From positions 124,001-188,000 of the forward strand of contig CACFBG010000001.1 of the NCBI GenBank assembly GCA_902564535.1: a stretch of DNA of 64,000 nt. Reading direction: 5' to 3'. The stretch is from an uncultured Prochlorococcus sp. (GTDB taxonomy: Bacteria > Cyanobacteriota > Cyanobacteriia > PCC-6307 > Cyanobiaceae). The notes under the pieces are model-generated. The model was not told where the DNA came from. It saw nothing but the letters and a program-made list of their open reading frames with translations, and did not search any database. The number at the start of each line of letters is the position of its first letter. Position 1 is the stretch's first letter. Of this stretch, positions 42,552 through 51,625 are shown one piece after another. Position numbers and translations under genes: made by a program.

Positions 42552-43256
42552 TTAAATTTGTGGAAGCTTTTGCAAATCTTCCATTAATCCCATTACAACC
42601 AAAACATGATCTTTCTCAAGCAAATATGTGGCAGGTGGGTTAACAGTTAAACCTTTCGTTGGTCCAGCCGCTAATACATTCACTAAATAATTCTTACGAA
42701 GGTTTAAATCACGAAGTGTTCGTCCTACGAAAATCTCTGGGACTTTTATCTCGTCAATTCCTGTTTGATCATCAAGTTCAAGGCGTTCTATCAAATTAGG
42801 CCTAATCAACTCTAAACCTAGACGTTCCCCTTGCATTCTTGAAGGGAATACAACTCTGTCTGCACCTACTCTTTTAAGCATTTTTTCATGAAGATCACTC
42901 GTTGCTCTCGCAATAACTTGTTTCACCTGACTACCCTCACTATCTTTTGCAATCAAAGTAGTTGTAATACTGGCCTCAATCGGTTCACTTATACCTACAA
43001 CTACAGTCCCCATTTCAAGCACGCCTGCTTCCCTCATAGATTCTTCATCGGTAGAATCCACAACTCTTGCCTCGATAGAAGGCTCCAATTGTCTTAACTC
43101 CTCAATTGCCTTCTCAGAAGCATCAACAGCCAAAACATCTGCACCGTTACTTAGCAATTCTCTGCAAACTGCGCTCCCAAAACGGCCTATTCCAACAACA
43201 GCAAACCCACCTGCATCGGTTACCTGCTTTGGCGACCATTGCCACCATTCACTCAT
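42552..43256 (-). CDS. ktrA: Potassium uptake regulatory subunit (KtrA/TrkA family)
   Basis: A 234-residue cytoplasmic RCK protein. The N-terminal Rossmann domain has GIGRFGSAVCRELLSNGADVLAVDAS (GxGxxG with an acidic residue for NAD/ATP binding), and the C-terminal domain is TrkA-C-like (KVPEIFVGRTLRDLNLRKNY). It forms a ring that gates the KtrB channel. The ktrB gene lies 35 bases upstream on the same strand, so they form one transport unit. Confidence 0.92.
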   Translation of the reverse strand: MSEWWQWSPKQVTDAGGFAVVGIGRFGSAVCRELLSNGADVLAVDASEKAIEELRQLEPSIEARVVDSTDEESMREAGVLEMGTVVVGISEPIEASITTTLIAKDSEGSQVKQVIARATSDLHEKMLKRVGADRVVFPSRMQGERLGLELIRPNLIERLELDDQTGIDEIKVPEIFVGRTLRDLNLRKNYLVNVLAAGPTKGLTVNPPATYLLEKDHVLVVMGLMEDLQKLPQI

Positions 43257-43291
43257 AACAACTCCGAAGCAAAATTACAGCCTTCATAAAG

Positions 43292-44695
43292 TCAAACATA
43301 AATATCTCCTTTTGGATAACCAATGCGATTCTTATTATTCAACCTACCTCTATTCAAAGCTTCCCATATAGCACTTAAAAGTAACAAAATTCCTAAACGA
43401 CCAACAAACATTCCCACTACTAAAACCAATTGACCAAAATGACCTAACTCCTGAGTCACACCTAAATCAAAACCAACTGTTGCAAAAGCTGAGATACAAG
43501 TAAAAAGCATTTCAAGAAAAGAAAATGACCTTGTTGCATTTACATTGATAGTCATGCTTAATAATAAAGCCATAACTAAAACAAAAATAAGAGACCCAAC
43601 TGTTATCCCAACCGCTTTTAAAACAACTTTATCTGATATTTGCCGATTACCAATGATCACATCATCCTGACCTCTTAATGTAGATCTTGTAGCAGCCATT
43701 AAAGCAGCCAATGTCGTAGTTTTAATTCCTCCTCCGGTCCCTCCAGGACTAGCTCCAATAAACATTAAAGTCATTAAAAGTAACAAGCCTGAATCAGATA
43801 TAGTATGAACAGATATAGGAATATTTGTAAATCCAGCTGTTCTTGAGCTTACAGATTCAAATAAAGCAGTCATAAATCGGTCTTGCCAACCAATGTTGAA
43901 AAAGAAATTCTCTTGACCTATCGACTCAGTGACAAGTAATCCTATAGTTCCAAGTAAAATCAAAATAAAAGATGTTCTTATTACCAATCGCGTATGAAGA
44001 CTTAATCTTCTTCGAACCAAGTTTCTCCTATTACTCCAAAGATCACTTGTAACTCGCCAACCTAATCCTCCCAGTAGGATTAACATAATGATGACTAAAT
44101 TTACTACCCAATTAGTACGATAAGATTGCAAACTATCTGACCAAAGACCAAATCCAGCATTGTTATATGCAGAGATGCTATGAAATAAAGAAGCCCAAAG
44201 TCTTTGTCCCGTGTCTGGGATATCGTTAAATCCAAAGTAGAAAAGTGTAGTTGCCCCGATAATTATTAATACCGTTGCAGTAATAGCAATTCCCCTAAAG
44301 GTTCTACCTACTCCACCTACTCCAAATTCATCCAAAGTTTTGCCACGATCAAGTCGACATCTCAATTCAGTACCTCTAACAACAAATCCTTGTAAAAAAG
44401 TTGTTATTGCCATCAAACCTAAACCTCCTATTAAGAGCATTGCAGCAAGAACAATTTGACCAAAAAGGGTTAAATCCTTTCCAACATCAATGATCGTTAA
44501 TCCTGTAACTGTCACAGCAGATGTAGCAGTAAACAAAGCCTCCCATAATCCAACACTTTCTACTGAACAAAAAGGGGTCGCTATAAGGAAAGTGCCAACC
44601 AAAATAACCAATAAGCCTGTTACAACAGTAAACTGAGGGACAGTCAAGCGCTTATAGCGCTCTGATTTTCGAATTATAGTTTTAGAGAAAGGCAC
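43292..44695 (-). CDS. ktrB: Sodium-dependent potassium transporter KtrB
   Basis: A 467-residue Trk/Ktr-family membrane protein with four pore-loop repeats. Recognisable filter segments are ATSAVTVTGLTIID, HSISAYNNAGFGLW, SVSSRTAGFTNIP and CISAFATVGFDLGVT, each with the conserved glycine. It imports K+ across the plasma membrane with the KtrA ring. An SLC13-type permease gene lies 107 bases upstream. In cyanobacteria a third subunit, KtrE, is known; no such gene is seen here. Confidence 0.94.
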   Translation of the reverse strand: MPFSKTIIRKSERYKRLTVPQFTVVTGLLVILVGTFLIATPFCSVESVGLWEALFTATSAVTVTGLTIIDVGKDLTLFGQIVLAAMLLIGGLGLMAITTFLQGFVVRGTELRCRLDRGKTLDEFGVGGVGRTFRGIAITATVLIIIGATTLFYFGFNDIPDTGQRLWASLFHSISAYNNAGFGLWSDSLQSYRTNWVVNLVIIMLILLGGLGWRVTSDLWSNRRNLVRRRLSLHTRLVIRTSFILILLGTIGLLVTESIGQENFFFNIGWQDRFMTALFESVSSRTAGFTNIPISVHTISDSGLLLLMTLMFIGASPGGTGGGIKTTTLAALMAATRSTLRGQDDVIIGNRQISDKVVLKAVGITVGSLIFVLVMALLLSMTINVNATRSFSFLEMLFTCISAFATVGFDLGVTQELGHFGQLVLVVGMFVGRLGILLLLSAIWEALNRGRLNNKNRIGYPKGDIYV

Positions 44696-44802
44696 AAGAA
44701 TTATTTAATTAAGAAGACAAATTGAAATGATAAGAAAGAGCACAAAAGCTGTTTAATGCACACCATATGTAATGAATATTGACGTAATTATTACTCATAT
44801 TT

Positions 44803-46617
44803 TTATCCATAATGCCAAAGAATTAAAGCTGGGATCATCAATGTCATCAAAATTGTTAGGCCCGCTCCATATCTTGTCACATCAAGGAAACGATATCGAC
44901 CTGGACCAAAAACCATCAAATTAGTTTGATATCCCATTGGAGTTAAAAAAGACTGACTAGCTCCAAAAAGAACAGTTATCAAAAGGGCTACTGGAGGAAG
45001 ATTTAAGCCTGTTGAAAGTTGCACCGCTACAGGAGATAAAAGTGCAACTGATGCAGCATTACTAATCAACTGCGTCAAAATTGTAGTCGCTAAAAATATT
45101 ATTAATAAAGAAGAATAAGTTGGCAATCCTTTCAAAGAATATTCCAAACTTGAACCCAAAGCATCAGCTAAACCAGTTGTTTGAATTGCAACGCTAAAAC
45201 TAGAAAGAGAACCAAGTAATAAAATCACATCAAGTCGAATAGATCTTTGTACTTCTCCAGGACGAATACATCCACCCACTACCATTGCAACTACAGCTAA
45301 TAATACTGATGCAACCAAAGGCAAGCCTGTAAGGGAAGGTAAAATGAGCATTAAAATAGCAATAGAAATTGCTATTGGTTTTCTACTAACTGTTGGCAAA
45401 TTATCTTCCAACTGATCTAAAACAAGTAAGTCATTAGTTGATTGCAAGCCGCGAATAGAATCTATAGGCGCCTGTAATAGCAATACATCGCCTTCTCTTA
45501 GAACAGCTTGACCTAATCTTTCTTGAACTGTCTGCTGTCCTCGGCGTAACGCTAAAACCGTAGAATTATGTCTTTGACGAAATCGTAATTCTCTCAAACT
45601 AGCTCCGGCTAAAGTTGAGCCTGCTGGTAAAAGCACTTCAACTATTTTTTGAACTTCATCGGCATTAGATAAATCATTATTCAATGCTTGATTCCAAGAA
45701 GGCTTAGCAAGTTGAACTGTATGTTCTTGCTGCAACCTAAGCAAATCACCCCTTGTTACTCTCAAAAGTAATCTATCGCCTGGCTCAATTCTGCGATCTG
45801 CAAGAGGAGGTAAAAATCTTTCCTTGCCTCTCTGTAACTCGAGAACATCTACATCAAATCTTCGTTGCAATCTACTGTTATTAAGAGATTGACCAACAAG
45901 ATTGGAATCTTCAGGAATAGTAACTTCTGTTGAATAACCCACATCATTAACATTGCCTTTGAGCTGATTCCTATCTCTCCCTCGATCAGGTAATAGTGCC
46001 TGTGGAGCAAATAATAAATAAATGGTGCCTACCAGCCAAATTGGAATTCCTATAGAAGTAAAGCTAAAAAGTCCTAAAGATCCATAACCTAATTGCTCAC
46101 TTATATCGCTGACTAACAAATTTACAGAGCTTCCTAAAAGCGTAAGCGTTCCTCCTAAAACTGTTGCAAAAGAGAGTGGCAAAAGAACTCTTGAAGGAGA
46201 AAGATTGCGTTTATTACACCAAGCTTCAATGACGGGTAATAAGGAAGCCACTACTGGCGTATTTGGAACTACTCCAGAGATTGGAGCTACAACAAATCCT
46301 AATAAAGCTATTAATCTTCTAGGAGATGAAATTCTTTCAGATGCAATCAATTCTCTTAACCGATCTAAAGCTCCGCTTCTAAATAATGCTGCAGAGACAG
46401 CAAACAAACCCATCAAAGTAATTAATGCAGGACTACCAAAGCCAGCCAAAGCCTTTTGAGGACTCAATACTCCTGTTGCAATAAGAATTGCCATGCTCAA
46501 AAGTCCAGTTAATTCAGGCGCCAAAATTCCCGTCAAGAACAGACTGATAGCAAGGCACAAAACAAAAAGCGTGATCTGTGCCTGCGGATCTTGAATAACT
46601 ACACTTAGCTCACTCAT
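44803..46617 (-). CDS. SLC13/DASS-type permease with two TrkA-C domains
   Basis: A 604-residue transporter: five or six spans in the first 210 residues, two cytoplasmic TrkA-C (RCK_C) domains at about 215-295 and 310-395, then seven or so more spans. GVVPNTPVVASLLPVIEAW (first half) and SNAASVALLSPVAVQLS (second half) are the paired helix-break motifs of DASS/SLC13 carriers, which import sulfate or dicarboxylates with Na+. The TrkA-C insert is common in bacterial members. It is divergent from cysH (131-base gap), consistent with sulfate as substrate; also beside ktrB. Confidence 0.9.
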   Translation of the reverse strand: MSELSVVIQDPQAQITLFVLCLAISLFLTGILAPELTGLLSMAILIATGVLSPQKALAGFGSPALITLMGLFAVSAALFRSGALDRLRELIASERISSPRRLIALLGFVVAPISGVVPNTPVVASLLPVIEAWCNKRNLSPSRVLLPLSFATVLGGTLTLLGSSVNLLVSDISEQLGYGSLGLFSFTSIGIPIWLVGTIYLLFAPQALLPDRGRDRNQLKGNVNDVGYSTEVTIPEDSNLVGQSLNNSRLQRRFDVDVLELQRGKERFLPPLADRRIEPGDRLLLRVTRGDLLRLQQEHTVQLAKPSWNQALNNDLSNADEVQKIVEVLLPAGSTLAGASLRELRFRQRHNSTVLALRRGQQTVQERLGQAVLREGDVLLLQAPIDSIRGLQSTNDLLVLDQLEDNLPTVSRKPIAISIAILMLILPSLTGLPLVASVLLAVVAMVVGGCIRPGEVQRSIRLDVILLLGSLSSFSVAIQTTGLADALGSSLEYSLKGLPTYSSLLIIFLATTILTQLISNAASVALLSPVAVQLSTGLNLPPVALLITVLFGASQSFLTPMGYQTNLMVFGPGRYRFLDVTRYGAGLTILMTLMIPALILWHYG

Positions 46618-46748
46618 GTCTTAATTTTGTGTCTGTAATTGTTTAAATTCTGGTAGGCGATTCAAGAATGGAGACATGAAACATTATCCCAATAAACCTT
46701 CAAATTCATGAGATCTAACTCTTAAAGTAAAGCTAGCCTCTTTATACA

Positions 46749-47483
46749 GTGACAATTGCCTCTTTGCTAAAAGAATCTCTCCAAACTACTCAGAAACGCC
46801 TCAAAGGACTTAAGGCCGAGGAAAGACTGTTGTGGGCGAGCCAACAATTTGACTCAAGATTTGTTGCTACAACAAGTTTTGGAATTCAATCAGCTGTCTT
46901 ATTGCACATGCTGCATTCCCATGAAGAAACTTCAAAGATATCTATTATTTGGGTTGATACAGGATATTTGCCAAAAGAAACCTACCAATATGCTGACCTA
47001 TTAATAAATCAACTCAATCTAAACTTAATCGTAGTTCAAAGCGAGCTTTCTCCAGGAAGGATGGAAGCTATATATGGCAAGCTATGGGAAACAAACCAAT
47101 CCGAGGATCTTGAAAAGTATCATTTCATAAGGAAGGTACAACCTTTAGAAAAGGCATTAGAACAACTTCAAGTTGAATGCTGGGCTAGTGGCGTACGTGG
47201 CAATCAAACAAACCACAGAAGTTCTATGACTTGCCTTGATGAAATAAGAGATCGGTTTTCAATTAGGCCTCTTCTAGATTGGAGTAAAAAAGATATTTAT
47301 TATTACATGCAAGAACATAAATTACCTCAACACCCTTTATTTGAAAAAGGATATTCAACTGTTGGTGATTGGCATTCAAGTGCACCTGATGGTACAGAAG
47401 TTAGTGGAAGAGATACAAGGTTTGGAGGGATCAAAGAAGAGTGTGGCATCCATCTACCAGGTTATTTAGGTGATGGTATCTAA
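46749..47483 (+). CDS. cysH: Phosphoadenylylsulfate (PAPS) reductase
   Basis: A 244-residue enzyme that reduces PAPS to sulfite with thioredoxin. FVATTSFGIQSAVLLHML (nucleotide loop), IIWVDTGYLPKETY and the C-terminal active-site KEECGIHLPG (C232) are present. The Cys-Cys and second CxxC pair that bind a 4Fe-4S cluster in APS reductases are absent, so it is the thioredoxin-dependent PAPS type, as in E. coli. Start is a GTG at 46749. The coaX gene begins 2 bases after its stop. It is divergent from an SLC13-type permease. Confidence 0.92.
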   Translation: MTIASLLKESLQTTQKRLKGLKAEERLLWASQQFDSRFVATTSFGIQSAVLLHMLHSHEETSKISIIWVDTGYLPKETYQYADLLINQLNLNLIVVQSELSPGRMEAIYGKLWETNQSEDLEKYHFIRKVQPLEKALEQLQVECWASGVRGNQTNHRSSMTCLDEIRDRFSIRPLLDWSKKDIYYYMQEHKLPQHPLFEKGYSTVGDWHSSAPDGTEVSGRDTRFGGIKEECGIHLPGYLGDGI

Positions 47484-47485
47484 AA

Positions 47486-48169
47486 GTGAAGGCTATCAAA
47501 ACTTATTTATTAATTGGCAATAGTCGATGGCATTGGGCAATTAATTATGAGAATCAATGGAATTATTCTCATACAAAAGCCAAGGAAGATATGTTAAATA
47601 ATTTAAATACCAAATCATTTAAATGGGCTTCTGTTGGTGAACTGCCTACTAATGAAACTTTGTTGGATAACTTCCAGGAAATAACTATTAAAGATATACC
47701 TTTAAAAAACATACCTCTTTGGCTTGGTATTGATAGAGCACTAAGTGCATTAGGTGCTGTCACAAAAGCAAAAAAAAATAAAGCTATATCAAATGGGATC
47801 ATAATCGCTGATGCTGGCACTATTCTGAGTGTTACATGCATCCAACTAGATGGAACTTTTTTAGGAGGTCAACTTGTTCCTGGATTAAAATTACAGATCT
47901 CGGCGATGGTAGGAGGTGCTAAAAACCTTAAAGATCCAGGAATCCTAAAAATTCCATCTGAAATGTTTCCAAGACAAACTCATGAGGCGATGCAAAGAGG
48001 CTCTTTAGAAGCAGTCACTGGATGTCTAGCAAATGCACAAAAACATTTAAATATGCCAATCTGGCTATGTGGTGGTGATTCTGATCTTCTAATTCATGAA
48101 CTAAAAAGACAACAATTAAATGTTGAGCATCATCCTAATTTAGTTTTAGAAGGCATGATAGAATTATAA
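47486..48169 (+). CDS. coaX: Type III pantothenate kinase
   Basis: A 227-residue kinase for the first step of CoA synthesis. It has the acetate-kinase-fold motifs of CoaX: an N-terminal LLIGNSRWHWA (phosphate loop), IIADAGTILSVTCI near 113-126 (DxGT), GGQLVPGLKLQISAM and PIWLCGGDSDLL near the end. The N-terminal aspartate of the usual DxGNS is replaced by I (LIGNS), a small deviation worth noting. Start is a GTG at 47486, 2 bases after cysH. Confidence 0.9.
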   Translation: MKAIKTYLLIGNSRWHWAINYENQWNYSHTKAKEDMLNNLNTKSFKWASVGELPTNETLLDNFQEITIKDIPLKNIPLWLGIDRALSALGAVTKAKKNKAISNGIIIADAGTILSVTCIQLDGTFLGGQLVPGLKLQISAMVGGAKNLKDPGILKIPSEMFPRQTHEAMQRGSLEAVTGCLANAQKHLNMPIWLCGGDSDLLIHELKRQQLNVEHHPNLVLEGMIEL

Positions 48170-48183
48170 GGTAATTAATAAAC

Positions 48184-48651
48184 TTAAAGATCAGATAATA
48201 TTTGATTAGCCATTATATCTGCTTTCACTTTCTTATAAATTAATTCTATTTTGCCTTCTTCATTAATTACAAAAGTATGTCTCATCATTCCCATATATTC
48301 TCTACCCATAAACTTCTTTAATCCATAACTTCCAAAACTACTTGCAATTGGACAAGGCTCTACATCTGTCAACAAAATAAATGGAAGAGTATATTTTTTG
48401 ATAAATTTCAAATGAGATTTTGAACCATCTTTACTAATACCAATAACCACTATATTTTTTGCTTCAAAATCATTCCAATGATCTCTAAAGCTACATGCCT
48501 CTTTAGTGCATCCTGGCGTATCATCCTTAGGGTAAAAGTAAATAACAACCTTTTGTCCTCTAAAGGATGAAAGAGTTACAGGACAGCCATCCTGATTTGG
48601 GAGGGTGAAATCAGGTGCTAGATCACCAACTTGCAAGACCATTACCGCCAA
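48184..48651 (-). CDS. bcp: Peroxiredoxin Q / bacterioferritin comigratory protein
   Basis: A 155-residue thiol peroxidase that reduces hydroperoxides with thioredoxin. The thioredoxin fold has [13 protein letters not shown] at the N-terminus and [20 protein letters not shown], with the peroxidatic cysteine C48 and resolving C53. The C-terminal [19 protein letters not shown] is normal. Its first codons overlap the first codons of the divergent phosphopantetheinyl transferase gene by 37 bases. Confidence 0.95.
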   Translation of the reverse strand: MAVMVLQVGDLAPDFTLPNQDGCPVTLSSFRGQKVVIYFYPKDDTPGCTKEACSFRDHWNDFEAKNIVVIGISKDGSKSHLKFIKKYTLPFILLTDVEPCPIASSFGSYGLKKFMGREYMGMMRHTFVINEEGKIELIYKKVKADIMANQILSDL

Positions 48652-49301
48652 AGGAACTCAGACAACTAAGAGTACTTCCACTTTGGCTATTTCCAACCAA
48701 CATCCCCCCTAAAATCTTAAGCGAGTCAGAAAAATCACTTGCTGCCAGTTTATCTGGTCTCAGATCTGCTCAATACAGACATTCTAGAAGCTATTTAAGG
48801 CATGCATTGTCTCAGCTATGGGGGATTCCACCTCTCAGCATTCCAATCAAATCTTTGCCAGGACAACCTCCAGAACTAGCTAACGGATGGGGACATGTAA
48901 GTATGAGTCACTGTTCTGATGCTCTGCTTATTAGTTGGTCAGAGAATAAGATTGGTGTAGATATTGAAAGGTTAGATAGAAAATTTTCCGCCCAAAAAAT
49001 CGCAAATAGATACTACTCAAAAGCAGAACAAGAATCCTTAAAAAATTTAAATGGAGCCCCACTTCAACAAGCTATTCTAAAGCAATGGATCAAAAAGGAA
49101 GCTTCTATTAAATGGCAGAAAGGTAGCATAAAAGACGATTTAAAAAAATGGGAAATATTATCAAATTCAAATATTTTAATCCATCAAATTTTAGATTATA
49201 AAGTGCATATCAATTATTTAAATTATGAATCTTGGATAATTGCTATTGCTTCAGATTATAAAAAAATAAATAAAGATATTATGCTATGTAGATATTATTA
49301 G
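48615..49301 (+). CDS. 4'-phosphopantetheinyl transferase (Sfp/HetI family)
   Basis: A 228-residue enzyme that transfers phosphopantetheine from CoA to acyl carrier proteins. Motifs are [11 protein letters not shown] near 92-103, [10 protein letters not shown] near 113-122 (Mg-binding) and [13 protein letters not shown] near 155-167. Synthesis of its substrate CoA begins at CoaX, encoded 0.5 kb upstream. The start is a GTG at 48615, the only start codon after the in-frame stop at 48606-48608 and before the conserved WLFP segment, which makes the 37-base overlap with the bcp start hard to avoid. Confidence 0.88.
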   Translation: MLDHQLARPLPPKELRQLRVLPLWLFPTNIPPKILSESEKSLAASLSGLRSAQYRHSRSYLRHALSQLWGIPPLSIPIKSLPGQPPELANGWGHVSMSHCSDALLISWSENKIGVDIERLDRKFSAQKIANRYYSKAEQESLKNLNGAPLQQAILKQWIKKEASIKWQKGSIKDDLKKWEILSNSNILIHQILDYKVHINYLNYESWIIAIASDYKKINKDIMLCRYY

Positions 49302-49333
49302 TAGTCAAGTAAAAATTAAATTTACAAAAAATT

Positions 49334-51553
49334 TTACTTCTTTGTCCTTCTGCCATAAATGATCTGATGAGATAATTCCTGAGGAAGCCTCTCTCCTTCT
49401 AGACTAAGCAAAAGAGATTGAAATCTTTCGATACTTTCTGATTTAATTTTTCCATCTAAAAGAGATCTATACATAGTGTTTTTAGCCAGCCAACGATGTT
49501 CTAAATTCTTATCGATCTTCAAGGCAAGTTTTTCTTCCCATTTTTTAATCTCCAGTATCCAATCACAATCTATCAATTTTTGATTTAAATACTCAGAATT
49601 AAATTTAGATTTGATCCATGTTTGCTCTAAACTAATAATTTCATTTAAGAAAGAAATATCAATTTCAACTTTCCCACTGCTTTCAAGCATTTGCTTTAAG
49701 GCTTTTGCAGGAGCTAAATTCGGTGTAGTAGTTAATAGACTTAAAGCAGATTCCGACGTTAATCTTCTAGTAATTGCAGACCAGATATTATCAATTTTTG
49801 CCATGGATAAATCTTCAAAATAAATACGTCCTCCAATCCATTCAAATTTAAAATCTTTAGATAAGTTATCTATCCCTTGAGCAGTCTTATCTATTAAGAT
49901 AGGCTGATCAAGCGAATCTAATAATTCTAATTGAGAATTTAGCCGTTCATGATTCTTTAATGGGCTAGCAATAACAACTCCACCTTCAGGAACCAGCTTC
50001 AAAGGATTTAATGCCCAAAGTAAAGAATCTCCTGTTAGTACTAAAATACGATGATGTCGTTTAATATCAAGATCACTCCATAGTTGACTTGCTAAATCAT
50101 TTAATCTATCAACTTCTTGAGATGATTGATTTTGCAGCCAGTTATTTAAGGTACTGTTTTGTGGTCCATTAGTTAATAATAAAGTATTGGCTGAATTCAC
50201 CTCATTAATTATTGCCATTTGAGTCACTCTTTTCTCAAGCACTTTTTGTCTTTGCCTACCTTCCCAACCTTCCGGGGTGGGATCCCAAAAAAATTTTCCA
50301 TGTAATTCATTTGGCATATATTGCTGAGGAACCCAATGGTTTAAATATGAATGTGGATACAGATAATTTGCACCATCACCAAACGATTCTCCATCATGAT
50401 GTGCATCTCTTAAATGTAAAGGAACATCTTGTTTCTGAAACTCTTTAACAGCTTTTTGCGCTGAAAAAAATGAAGATAAGCTATTACTTTTAGCAGTTGT
50501 AGCTAAATATAAAGCTGCTTGTGTTAATGCATAAATTCCTTCTGGAAGACCAATTCTCTCAAAAGCATCTGCACATGCTTGAACTACAACAATTGCCTGT
50601 GGATCTGCTAAACCAATATCCTCTCCTGCTGATATCAACATTCGTCGAAAAATGAATCTGGGGTTCTCCCCTGCCTCCAGCATTCTGGCAAGCCAAAACA
50701 ATGATGCATCTGGGTCTGAACCTCTTAATGACTTAATAAATGCACTTATTGTATTAAAATGCGAATCACCATTTTTATCATAAAGAACAGCTCTTTCTTG
50801 AATCGATTCTTCAGCAATTAAAAGATTAATTCTGATATAACCTTCTTTATCTGGTTTTGTACTTTCTACAGCTAATTCAAGAGCATTTAGTAAACTTCTT
50901 GCATCTCCATTAGAGATGTCTACTAGATGATTTGCAGCTTCTTCATTAACAAGAACTTTTATCTTTCCATATCCTCTTTCTTCATCTTCTAAGGCTCTCT
51001 TCAAGAGCTGATGAAGATCACTTGCTTCAAGTGGTTGCAAACGAAACAATCTTGTTCGACTCAACAAAGCTTTATTGACTTCAAAAAAAGGGTTTTGAGT
51101 AGTGGCACCTATCAGGGTAATAGTGCCATTCTCAACCCAAGGTAATAATGCGTCTTGTTGTGCAGTATTAAAACGGTGAACTTCATCAACAAAAAGAATA
51201 CTTCGTAAGCCATATAGTTCTAATCTTTCTTTTGCATCATCAACTTCTTTTCGCAAATCTTTAACACCAGCCAAAACAGCATTTAATACGCTGAAATGAG
51301 ATCTAGTCTGTGCAGCAATAATTTTCGCCAATGTAGTTTTCCCAACTCCTGGAGGTCCATGAAGCAAAAGATTGCCAATACGATCAGAAGCTATCGCTCT
51401 TCGAAGTAATCGACCTTCAGCTAGGATTGATGTTTGACCAACAAACTCATCAAGAGTTCTAGGTCTTAATCTTTCAGCCAAAGGTGCCGTATTCTTTAAC
51501 ACCTGATCGCTATTAAAGCTAAAAAGATCTTTGGCCAAAAAATTATCCTTCAA
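49334..51553 (-). CDS. rarA: RarA/MgsA-type AAA+ ATPase with cyanobacterial C-terminal domain
   Basis: A 739-residue fusion. The N-terminal 425 residues are RarA (MgsA), which acts at stalled replication forks: PLAERLRPRTLDEFVGQ, Walker A HGPPGVGKTT (65-74), Walker B LFVDEVHRFN and GATTQNPFFEVN (sensor 1), then the tetramerisation helices ending near YLPHSYLNHWVPQQYMPN-type residues. The last 300 or so residues form a second domain with VLTGDSLLWALNPLKLVPEGGVVIASP, a Rossmann-like, methyltransferase-type pattern. Fusions of this type are common in cyanobacteria; the second domain's activity is unknown. Confidence 0.9.
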   Translation of the reverse strand: MKDNFLAKDLFSFNSDQVLKNTAPLAERLRPRTLDEFVGQTSILAEGRLLRRAIASDRIGNLLLHGPPGVGKTTLAKIIAAQTRSHFSVLNAVLAGVKDLRKEVDDAKERLELYGLRSILFVDEVHRFNTAQQDALLPWVENGTITLIGATTQNPFFEVNKALLSRTRLFRLQPLEASDLHQLLKRALEDEERGYGKIKVLVNEEAANHLVDISNGDARSLLNALELAVESTKPDKEGYIRINLLIAEESIQERAVLYDKNGDSHFNTISAFIKSLRGSDPDASLFWLARMLEAGENPRFIFRRMLISAGEDIGLADPQAIVVVQACADAFERIGLPEGIYALTQAALYLATTAKSNSLSSFFSAQKAVKEFQKQDVPLHLRDAHHDGESFGDGANYLYPHSYLNHWVPQQYMPNELHGKFFWDPTPEGWEGRQRQKVLEKRVTQMAIINEVNSANTLLLTNGPQNSTLNNWLQNQSSQEVDRLNDLASQLWSDLDIKRHHRILVLTGDSLLWALNPLKLVPEGGVVIASPLKNHERLNSQLELLDSLDQPILIDKTAQGIDNLSKDFKFEWIGGRIYFEDLSMAKIDNIWSAITRRLTSESALSLLTTTPNLAPAKALKQMLESSGKVEIDISFLNEIISLEQTWIKSKFNSEYLNQKLIDCDWILEIKKWEEKLALKIDKNLEHRWLAKNTMYRSLLDGKIKSESIERFQSLLLSLEGERLPQELSHQIIYGRRTKK

Positions 51554-51625
51554 TCATTACTTAGAGTAGAACATTTAACCAGAATATTTATTAAAGAAAA
51601 CCTTGGTAAATCAAAAAATTATTAT

